Below are positions 6,976 to 12,459 of a stretch of DNA of 12,459 nucleotides, piece after piece (the first letter of the stretch is position 1; the number at the start of each line of letters is the position of its first letter). The stretch covers positions 1 to 12,459 of the forward strand of contig WAOU01000120.1 in NCBI GenBank assembly GCA_015521095.1. Reading direction: 5' to 3'. Both the position numbers and the translations under genes were made by a program. The notes beneath the pieces are model-generated. The model had not been told where the DNA came from and ran no database searches. It saw only the letters and a program-made list of their open reading frames with translations. The stretch comes from Desulfurococcales archaeon (GTDB lineage Archaea > Thermoproteota > Thermoprotei_A > Sulfolobales > Acidilobaceae).

Positions 6976-7554
6976 ATGCCAACAAACAAGCTTAGGACGC
7001 TAGGAAGAATACTCATAATATTATGGATCCTATTCGAAATAACCATGGCTATAAAACTAAGAAACGATCTAGTAAAGCTAGACACACTCACACTAGCCTT
7101 CAAACTCCTATTCCTCATAACACTACTCTATTACCTAGGCAAGCCACTGGACGAGCTAACAGAGACAATAGCACTAGTTGCCCCAGCACTAGCCCTACTG
7201 GTAAGAATCCCGTCCACACACCTATCCTACACATTCTTCCCCTCGACAACCGTCCTCATAGGATTCCTAGCATCCATAGCCATCCTCCTACGAGGCAACA
7301 TAAGAACAGGAGCCTCATTGGCATCAGTAAACATGCTCGTATTAGTGACAACAATCTATGGGCTAATCCGTTATGGCTACTTCTACTCCTCTCCATGCAA
7401 TACGACCATAATAGACACGATCACGTCGCTAGTAGTAGCGGTCTCAACAACAGCCTTAGCATATAGTTGGAGGAGACACCTTGTTCCCTATACATTGTCA
7501 CCATTACTCTTACTCGTATTATGTAAGGGTCTATTCTATATAGGACTAGTTTAG
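6976..7554 (+). CDS. Polytopic membrane protein of unknown function
   Basis: A 192-residue, very hydrophobic protein with about seven membrane segments (near residues 8-27, 35-54, 62-80, 88-108, 112-135, 143-162 and 168-191). A short basic N-terminus (PTNKLRTLGR) suggests it faces the cytoplasm. Loops are short and I see no ATPase, protease or transporter signature. I recognise no family. The ATG at 6976 has no ribosome site upstream, so the start may be a few codons off or the message may be nearly leaderless. A second long frame inside the same interval is very basic and is a by-product of the A/C-rich coding strand. The DHPS-related gene follows after 40 bases on the same strand with its own strong ribosome site; the two could be co-transcribed, but a functional link is not evident. 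Confidence 0.75.
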   Translation: MPTNKLRTLGRILIILWILFEITMAIKLRNDLVKLDTLTLAFKLLFLITLLYYLGKPLDELTETIALVAPALALLVRIPSTHLSYTFFPSTTVLIGFLASIAILLRGNIRTGASLASVNMLVLVTTIYGLIRYGYFYSSPCNTTIIDTITSLVVAVSTTALAYSWRRHLVPYTLSPLLLLVLCKGLFYIGLV

Positions 7555-7580
7555 GACTTGTAACCATCTATACGTGCAAA

Positions 7581-7586
7581 GGTGAT
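7581..7586 (+). promoter_or_regulatory. Strong Shine-Dalgarno site for the DHPS-related gene
   Basis: GGTGAT matches the complement of the archaeal 16S 3' end and lies 8 bases before the ATG at 7595. It fixes that start in preference to the overlapping ATG at 7599 in another frame. Confidence 0.75.
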
Positions 7587-7594
7587 AGCAGGTA

Positions 7595-8680
7595 ATGAAT
7601 GATAAATGGAGAATAGTGATCGTCAATGAGAAGGCCACATCTCAGATAAGGAGGGTACTGAGCGAACTCCAAAATTTGGGATACAATGCTTTGTTCTCAC
7701 AATCGCCTATCTGTAAAGATGAATATCTCAATATCATACGTCCTGGGTCAAGGGAGAAGTATCAAGTAGAGGAATGCGTCCTTGTAGACTGGATACCCCA
7801 CATACAGCTCGTACCGGATCTAGTAGCGTCGGGTGTGGTTTTCAGCGATGATGGGCCTAGGGCGATGGCACTATATCTACTGGAGAAACTAGATGTTATT
7901 CATAAAAAGAAGAAACCATATGGAGGTCTACCATTATCACTTAGGCCTCCTCCCTTCACTATAATTGCCGAAGTATACTACAGAGGATATGAATGGACCC
8001 TAGAGAAAGCATACACTTTCTTGTCAACGGGGGCAGACGCAGTATCCATCGGTATAATCCCCGGCCTTGAACCGAGTCAAAATATTCTACTTAGACTAGT
8101 GGAGGAGCTGTCAAAGGATACTAGCGTTTGTATTGATACAGTAAACTACCAGATTATGGCATCTGCGATAGAGAAAGGAGCAGTCTGTGGCCTCAGCTTA
8201 ACACATACAACTATGCATAATTTGCCCGTTAGGTTGCGTGACAAGGCCGCCTACGTGTTTATCCCCGAGACCAGGAAAGTAGTAAGCGAACTAGTACATG
8301 TCTACGAGGAAGCATTTCGAGCAGGATACTCCTATCCTATTATTGATCCTATACTTTATCCTCCTATACGGCCGGGAGTATTGGAAAGGTTCCTATATGC
8401 ACGGGAGTTGGCTTCTTCGATTAGTGCCCCATTCATGCTTGGTATAAACAATGTGTATGAGCTTGTTGATGCTGATACTCCCGGGGTCATAACTCTTCTT
8501 TTATCTCTTGCAGGAGAAGCGGGTGTTAGCGTTATCTTGGTAAGTGAGGAGTCTCCGAAGGCTCGTGGTGCTGTGTTGGAGACTAGGCTGGCGGCTTCTC
8601 TAGTAGAGTTGTCCCTGTATTATGGTACTCCTCCGAAGGATTACCCTGTTAGACTCTTATTTGTGAAGTCTAAGAGGTGA
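7595..8680 (+). CDS. Dihydropteroate synthase-related protein (TIGR00284-like), short form
   Basis: A 361-residue, soluble, probably TIM-barrel protein. The strongest match is the C-terminal third: GINNVYELVDADTPG (283-297) followed by SEESPKARGAVLE (317-329). This agrees with the conserved G-NV-EL-DADS-G and E-S-K-RG segments of archaeal DHPS-related proteins (TIGR00284). Barrel-like strands such as FTIIAEVYY and GADAVSIGIIP occupy the middle. As I remember, family members are usually near 500 residues, so this is a shortened version with a reduced N-terminal region (about 115 residues before the barrel). Classical DHPS joins a pterin pyrophosphate to p-aminobenzoate; whether these relatives do so, or serve modified archaeal pterins, is not settled. 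The last ~340 bases use more T- and G-ending codons than the rest. The stop overlaps the sequence AGAGGTGA, but the next gene starts 117 bases later. Confidence 0.82.
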   Translation: MNDKWRIVIVNEKATSQIRRVLSELQNLGYNALFSQSPICKDEYLNIIRPGSREKYQVEECVLVDWIPHIQLVPDLVASGVVFSDDGPRAMALYLLEKLDVIHKKKKPYGGLPLSLRPPPFTIIAEVYYRGYEWTLEKAYTFLSTGADAVSIGIIPGLEPSQNILLRLVEELSKDTSVCIDTVNYQIMASAIEKGAVCGLSLTHTTMHNLPVRLRDKAAYVFIPETRKVVSELVHVYEEAFRAGYSYPIIDPILYPPIRPGVLERFLYARELASSISAPFMLGINNVYELVDADTPGVITLLLSLAGEAGVSVILVSEESPKARGAVLETRLAASLVELSLYYGTPPKDYPVRLLFVKSKR

Positions 8681-8707
8681 CCCAGTACAGGAATCCTATC
8701 AATGAGC

Positions 8708-8715
8708 GATATATA
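8708..8715 (+). promoter_or_regulatory. TATA box candidate for the ABC-2 exporter operon
   Basis: GATATATA stands out in the 117-base gap before the exporter ATPase. With usual archaeal spacing, transcription would start near 8738-8741, giving a leader of about 58 bases to the ATG at 8798. The start site would coincide with the ATG of a small frame at 8740. Confidence 0.45.
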
Positions 8716-8739
8716 CCGTCCAAGACCACATGTATTGTA

Positions 8740-8811
8740 ATGCCCGACGCAGAGAGGACCAGCGGAGGAGACGCCGATAAGGGCGAGGACAAAGAATATG
8801 AGCAACGATGA
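8740..8811 (+). CDS. Possible 23-codon acidic leader ORF overlapping the ABC ATPase start
   Basis: ATG at 8740 to TGA at 8811 encodes a highly charged 23-residue peptide (starts MPDAERTSGG, then mostly Asp, Glu, Lys and Arg). It ends 14 bases inside the ATPase gene in another frame. The predicted transcription start falls at its ATG, so it could be read as a leaderless message. No ribosome site or family supports it, and charged composition is expected by chance in purine-rich DNA. It may simply be leader sequence. Confidence 0.15.
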   Translation: MPDAERTSGGDADKGEDKEYEQR

Positions 8812-9829
8812 AATAGACAGTGCGGGATACGCGATAGAAGGCGTCGATCTTTGGAAGACATTCTATACGAGTAGCGGTGGTATAAAGAGAAAGAGGATAA
8901 AGGTAGAGGCGCTTAGAGGCCTCACGGTACGTGTGCCTAGAGGAGTAATATATGGGTTGCTCGGCCCCAATGGCGCTGGTAAAACAACGTTTGTTAAGAT
9001 AATCACGACTCTCTTATTACCCGATAAGGGAGATGCAAGAGTACTTGGATATGATGTACTCAGAGAAGCGCCGACCGTAAGGAAAAATATTGGCGTAATG
9101 CTATCGGTCGAGAGAGGATTCTTCTGGAAGCTCTCCGGCTACGAGAACCTACTATACTTCGCCATGATCTATGGGATGCCTCGACGAGAAGCCGAGGAGA
9201 GAGTAGACGAGCTACTAAAACTTGTTGGGCTAAAGGAACTGGGAGGCGACGAGAAGCACTTTGAAGACATGAGTCTCGGGATGCGGGCCAGACTAGGCCT
9301 CGCGAGAGCCCTGCTCAAGGACCCACCAGTACTAATACTAGACGAACCGACACTCGGCCTGGACCCGACCAGTGCACGTAGACTTAGAAACCTCCTCACA
9401 GATCTAGCGAGAAGACAGGGCAAGACAATTCTCCTAACGACCCACAACATGTATGAGGCCGAGGAAATATGCGATATCGTAGGAATAATCAGAAAAGGGA
9501 AACTAGTAGCCGAGGGATCCCCTAGCCAGCTTAAGAGAATGGTCTCGGAGTATTACAGCGTGCGTGTAACAGGCAGAGGTACACGAGAAGTATTCGAAGA
9601 AGCGGGCAGATACATTGTTAACAAATACAGTGGTTCAAGGTACAAGGTCGTAGCCAGAGAAAACGAGAGATTATCTCTTATAGTTCTCTCCCCAGTAGGC
9701 TCTGAGGAACAAATCCTCGCGGAGACCGTGCAGAGACTCGTAGATAGAGGAGCAAGGATCACAGATGCCAGAATCATTGAACCAACACTAGAAGACGTAT
9801 TCATCAAGATATCTGGTGAGGAGCCTTGA
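8798..9829 (+). CDS. ABC-2-type exporter ATP-binding protein (DrrA/CcmA-like)
   Basis: A 343-residue ATPase of the daunorubicin/multidrug exporter type. Motifs are Walker A GPNGAGKT (56-63, Lys62), the segment NIGVMLS at the Q-loop region (97-103; Gln is not obvious), a C-loop MSLGM (158-162), Walker B VLILDE (178-183), D-loop LGLD (186-189) and switch His216 in TTHNM. The last ~95 residues form the extra C-terminal domain (DUF4162-like) ending EPTLEDVFIKISG, a typical tail of this subfamily. An insertion rich in basic residues (GGIKRKRIKVEALRG, 27-41) precedes the first strands, as in related archaeal ATPases. ATG 8798 has GAGG nine bases upstream, and no other start lies in the open frame before it. 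It powers the two permeases encoded directly downstream. The exported substrate is unknown; drugs, lipids or polysaccharide are family possibilities. Confidence 0.95.
   Translation: MSNDEIDSAGYAIEGVDLWKTFYTSSGGIKRKRIKVEALRGLTVRVPRGVIYGLLGPNGAGKTTFVKIITTLLLPDKGDARVLGYDVLREAPTVRKNIGVMLSVERGFFWKLSGYENLLYFAMIYGMPRREAEERVDELLKLVGLKELGGDEKHFEDMSLGMRARLGLARALLKDPPVLILDEPTLGLDPTSARRLRNLLTDLARRQGKTILLTTHNMYEAEEICDIVGIIRKGKLVAEGSPSQLKRMVSEYYSVRVTGRGTREVFEEAGRYIVNKYSGSRYKVVARENERLSLIVLSPVGSEEQILAETVQRLVDRGARITDARIIEPTLEDVFIKISGEEP
9815..9819 (+). promoter_or_regulatory. Shine-Dalgarno site for the first exporter permease
   Basis: GGTGA inside the end of the ATPase gene lies 6 bases before the TTG at 9826. 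It supports that rare start codon and translational coupling through the TTGA overlap. Confidence 0.6.
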
Positions 9830-10638
9830 GCCTCCGGCTCTATATGAGCATGCTACAGGCAGAGCTCTATAGTAGGATAGCCTGGTATAGGAGGAATAGG
9901 AGCCTGCTTGTTGCCGAGCTCCTCTGGCCCTATGCGACCATAATGGTGTTGCTAGGCCTAGGCCTGGGATTTGGAGATATCGAGAGGTACCAGGAGACTA
10001 TGGGTATCGCGAACGTAATCCTTTATCTACTGGCGGCGAGCGCTACAATAACCGTTAGCCTCGGGGTATTGGACAATGCTGCAAGCATAGGATTATGGCA
10101 TAGATGGCTCGGCACGCTCCCATATATTATGCTTAGTCCCGCTAGCCTCGTAGCATACTCTACGCTGGCAGGTATAGCGGCGGCCTTAACCACTACCGTG
10201 ACCCAGATACTAAGCATTTCCCCAGTAGTCGTAGCATTGGGAGGTCTCCAGTCCCTAGGCGTATTATTAGTATTGGCTTCAGTCCTCTTGATAGGTATGC
10301 TTCCCCTCACGATGCTCGGAACGTTTACCGCCATGACAGCTCTTGTAGCCAAGCAGGAGGGGAACTTGTTATCATTCATAGTGCCACTGATAATTATGGT
10401 GTCTGGGGTATTCTATCCAGTAGAGATACTTCCCAGATCACTGGAGGTTCTGAGCAGAGTAGTCCCCCTGACCTACGTCGTGGAGGCGGCGAAGCTAACC
10501 GTTAACTTGTCTAGCGAGCCGTGGAGAGGGCTAATAATAGCCACGTATAGTTTGTCCGCGATGATAGTGGCCTATAACTTGATCGGCTACGTGGCTAGCA
10601 GGCTCGGTGAGAAGAAGGTTAGAGAAAGAGGGTACTAG
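9826..10638 (+). CDS. ABC-2-type permease, first subunit
   Basis: A 270-residue six-helix membrane protein of the ABC-2 exporter permease family. Between helices 2 and 3 it carries LWHRWLGTLPYIMLSPAS, the GTLE-like coupling segment seen across ABC-2 permeases. Before the last helices it has SGVFYPVEILPRSLEVLS, followed by VVPLTYVVEAAK, which is the family's re-entrant signature. The TTG start overlaps the ATPase stop in a 4-base TTGA with a GGTGA ribosome site, so translation is coupled. The second permease begins two bases after its stop. Together with the 343-residue ATPase and that second, dissimilar permease it should form a heterodimeric exporter in the cytoplasmic membrane. Confidence 0.93.
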   Translation: MSLRLYMSMLQAELYSRIAWYRRNRSLLVAELLWPYATIMVLLGLGLGFGDIERYQETMGIANVILYLLAASATITVSLGVLDNAASIGLWHRWLGTLPYIMLSPASLVAYSTLAGIAAALTTTVTQILSISPVVVALGGLQSLGVLLVLASVLLIGMLPLTMLGTFTAMTALVAKQEGNLLSFIVPLIIMVSGVFYPVEILPRSLEVLSRVVPLTYVVEAAKLTVNLSSEPWRGLIIATYSLSAMIVAYNLIGYVASRLGEKKVRERGY

Positions 10639-10640
10639 CC

Positions 10641-11453
10641 TTGCCTGGGAGTGGGAGGGTAGAGGATATCTATACTATGCTGTGGCTCCATGTAAAGAGG
10701 ACAGAGCGGTATATTTGGGACCTGATAGCCTGGGGTATAACTGATTTCCTATGGTTAACAATATACTTGCTAGGCGCACTTGTTTTCATGAATCCTGCAG
10801 AGTACCCGTTACTCCTTCCACAGGTCTTCTGGGCTATGATAGCTTGGGGCCTTATCTCTGGGCCTGTATGGACGATTGGGAATTGGATGAGGTTCTATAT
10901 CAATATGGGTATCTACGAGGAGCACGAGCTTGCAGGAGTAGACCATAACCTGTTCCTCAGCCTCCGGGCGATTCCCACTGTAGTAGAGTCGCTCGTAATA
11001 GGAGTAGTCGCCGCACTATTCCTAACATACATAACCGGGTACCCAGCTCTTAGGGCAGATATCCCATTGCTGCTTGCTGCTTCACTAACAGCGATCCTCC
11101 TAATAGCAGTACTCTATGGCCTAATCCTCGCATACTTGAGCCTGTATACGAGTGTCCCTGCACCGCTACTAGATCTTGTGAGCTTCCTATTGTTCATCGT
11201 AGGAGGAGTAGCGGTCCCCATAAATAGACTGCCCGGCGTGTTACAGCCCATAGCCATAGTTATACCTTATAGTCATCCCTCTGAGATCATGAGGTATGCT
11301 GTTAACAGAGCGGAACCATACCTAGGACTAGCTGGAGAGACAATTGTAACACTAGTATACATTAGTATACTCTTGTCCACAGTACATGTACTATCGAGAA
11401 AAGCAAGAAGAAAAGCGAGGCTACACGGGGTTAAGGGTATAGGCAGGACTTAG
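10641..11453 (+). CDS. ABC-2-type permease, second subunit
   Basis: A 270-residue membrane protein with about six hydrophobic segments. It has the ABC-2 C-terminal signature GGVAVPINRLPGVLQPIA then IPYSHPSEIMRYA. The coupling region (NMGIYEEHELAGVDHNLFLS) is more divergent and more acidic than in the first permease, so the two are not recent duplicates. A basic C-terminal tail (SRKARRKARLHGVKG) should face the cytoplasm. The TTG at 10641 gives the tight 2-base gap; an in-frame ATG at 10677, with GAGG eleven bases upstream, is a real alternative and would remove 12 residues. It is the last gene of the exporter operon and converges on the aminopeptidase gene. Confidence 0.9.
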   Translation: MPGSGRVEDIYTMLWLHVKRTERYIWDLIAWGITDFLWLTIYLLGALVFMNPAEYPLLLPQVFWAMIAWGLISGPVWTIGNWMRFYINMGIYEEHELAGVDHNLFLSLRAIPTVVESLVIGVVAALFLTYITGYPALRADIPLLLAASLTAILLIAVLYGLILAYLSLYTSVPAPLLDLVSFLLFIVGGVAVPINRLPGVLQPIAIVIPYSHPSEIMRYAVNRAEPYLGLAGETIVTLVYISILLSTVHVLSRKARRKARLHGVKGIGRT

Positions 11454-11483
11454 ACCCATAGGGAAACAAGGAGTAAGGCTCCA

Positions 11484-11508
11484 AATACTAATTTTAACAT
11501 CTAGTATT
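11484..11508. terminator. Inverted repeat between convergent genes, possible bidirectional terminator
   Basis: AATACTA (11484-11490) and TAGTATT (11502-11508) are a perfect 7-base inverted repeat with an 11-base loop (11491-11501) that contains TTTT. The right arm reaches the TAA stop of the aminopeptidase gene. It lies 30 bases after the permease stop. The stem is AT-rich, and archaeal termination mainly uses T-runs, so the role is tentative. Confidence 0.4.
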
Positions 11509-12340
11509 AGCGTTCTAGGCTATAGGCCGCTATAATTATACCTTCCATTAACTTAAGATTATCAAGATAGTTATCACATGTTAGCTTAACCCTTACTCCG
11601 TCGATCCTCTCTACACAAGGATACAGCTCTGCTATATCTGCATGCCATGGCCTCTTAAGCTCCAATAATATCTCTGGATTCTCCGGTTTCACAGGCTCTG
11701 CCTTGCCCTCCTCATATATCTCTATGGCTTTCTCAACTGCTTTCTTTAACCTATACTCTACTTGTGGCCAGCCAATACTCCTGTCTGCTAGGGTTGATAC
11801 ATGCTTTTTGAGTGCTAAGAATGCAGCCCAGGGAGTGTGCTTCTTCACACATGGCTCTAGGGCAGAGTCGCCCGCTACCATTATCAATGGCACACCCATC
11901 TCTCCTAGTGCGAGTAGGTTCAAGTAGTATTCGGTTACATCAGAATACCCGTTAACCGTTACACGTTGCACGATTCTCCCTGCATAGGTGTGGCTTAGGA
12001 CTCCTCCGACGCCCGGACTGCTGTGGTATCCTAGGAATATACCTGCATCGGCTTCGTTGGCTCCTGTAACCATCATTAGGCTCCGTGGGAATCCCCTGAT
12101 GAGCTCGACGTATCCCGGCATCTCCAGGGGCCTTAGATTTACCATTGATCCATGACTGTCTGCTACTATTACGTGTTCAGCTTCCATGTCATGTAGAGCA
12201 TCTACTGTGACACGTGTGACGCGTGTCATTATGTCTCTCAGCTCGTTGTAGAGCGGGTCACCGGGAGAGAGCATCTTCCTGTATGGGACGTAGGGCATTC
12301 CTTCGGCGTCTACTGATATGAATACTTTACGAGGAGCCAT
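11507..12340 (-). CDS. M55 family D-aminopeptidase (DppA-like)
   Basis: A zinc metallo-aminopeptidase of the DppA family, 277 residues from the ATG at 12340, matching the family length of about 270-280. Numbered from the upstream GTG (12349), the expected residues are all present: SVDAEG (Asp14, Glu16), VADSHG (His66), GYHSSP (His109), SHTYAG (His120, the family's catalytic His) and DVTEYYLN (Glu140). The family removes N-terminal D-amino acids or cleaves small D-peptides and forms a ring-shaped decamer in the cytoplasm. The GTG at 12349 sits inside GGGGTGA, which is an ideal ribosome site five bases before the ATG at 12340, so 12340 is the better start. In bacteria dppA lies with dipeptide-uptake genes; here it stands alone, convergent with an exporter, so the physiological substrate is open. 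Confidence 0.93.
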   Translation of the reverse strand: MAPRKVFISVDAEGMPYVPYRKMLSPGDPLYNELRDIMTRVTRVTVDALHDMEAEHVIVADSHGSMVNLRPLEMPGYVELIRGFPRSLMMVTGANEADAGIFLGYHSSPGVGGVLSHTYAGRIVQRVTVNGYSDVTEYYLNLLALGEMGVPLIMVAGDSALEPCVKKHTPWAAFLALKKHVSTLADRSIGWPQVEYRLKKAVEKAIEIYEEGKAEPVKPENPEILLELKRPWHADIAELYPCVERIDGVRVKLTCDNYLDNLKLMEGIIIAAYSLER

Positions 12341-12350
12341 GTCGTTCACC
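12341..12350 (-). promoter_or_regulatory. Shine-Dalgarno site deciding the aminopeptidase start
   Basis: The minus strand reads GGGTGAACGAC before the ATG at 12340. GGGTGA is complementary to the archaeal 16S 3' end at 5-base spacing, and it contains the competing GTG at 12349. Confidence 0.6.
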
Positions 12351-12459
12351 CCATTATTAACTAGCGGGTGTTAGGGGATATTATTCCTAGAAGCAGGCAG
12401 CAAATACACTATTATCCCGAGCCGTGCAATATCATATACATGGTGGCCCGATGACAGAC
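12351..12459. other. Upstream region of the aminopeptidase gene
   Basis: About 110 bases to the window edge with no supported gene. The minus strand has AT-rich patches (around 12376-12386 and 12409-12420) that could hold a promoter, but none matches the archaeal BRE/TATA consensus well enough to call. Confidence 0.3.

Noticed and set aside
7023..7466. A 147-codon open frame on the plus strand overlapping the membrane-protein gene
   Set aside because: Its product is rich in Arg, His, Pro and Thr with no hydrophobic core or motif. It arises from the A/C-rich coding strand of the seven-helix protein, which is the credible gene.
9169..9450. Minus-strand frame opposite the exporter ATPase
   Set aside because: It is a Ser/Leu/Arg-rich mirror of the conserved Walker B and C-loop region and shows no independent signal.

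Overview
The window looks like chromosomal DNA from a hyperthermophilic crenarchaeon, probably Desulfurococcales or a close relative. The signs are heavy use of ATA for Ile and AGA/AGG for Arg, CTA-rich Leu codons, frequent CTAG, GTG and TTG starts, GGTGA/GGAGGTG ribosome sites, tightly overlapping genes, and TATA-like promoter elements instead of sigma-type ones. The taxon is an inference from composition and family content; no rRNA or tRNA gene is present to confirm it. No CRISPR array, insertion sequence or tRNA was seen, and no gene-free gap exceeds about 230 bases.

Layout. (a) 1-623 (+): the C-terminal part of a YtcJ-like metal-dependent amidohydrolase, cut by the window edge. (b) 704-5413 (-): five overlapping genes read right to left. 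They encode a secreted protein with an aerolysin/MTX2-like sequence pattern, a large surface protein with a C-terminal membrane anchor, a six-helix ABC-2-like permease, a small N-terminally anchored exoplasmic protein, and an ABC ATPase. (c) 5512-6747 (-): an MFS transporter. (d) 6976-8680 (+): a polytopic membrane protein of unknown function followed by a short dihydropteroate-synthase-related protein (TIGR00284-like). (e) 8798-11453 (+): a complete ABC-2 exporter made of one ATPase and two different permeases, coupled by a stop/start overlap and a 2-base gap. (f) 11507-12340 (-): an M55/DppA-type metallo-aminopeptidase, convergent with the exporter.

The most interesting region is (b). It joins three predicted extracellular proteins, each rich in N-glycosylation sequons and each with exactly two cysteines, to a minimal ABC-2-type transporter in one overlapping operon. 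I do not recognise the three exported proteins as members of a named family. The secreted 314-residue protein has an amphipathic stretch, then strands rich in alternating Ser/Thr/Tyr, then an IP-containing strand, which resembles beta-pore-forming proteins. A working hypothesis is a surface or antagonism system (secreted effector, anchored partners, ABC transporter for export or self-protection). That role is inference; the gene order and protein architectures are read directly from the sequence.

The other regions look like ordinary transport and metabolism genes. Several annotated starts can be refined: the small anchored protein, the large anchored protein and the aminopeptidase each have an upstream GTG that overlaps or lies within the Shine-Dalgarno-like site of a nearby ATG.
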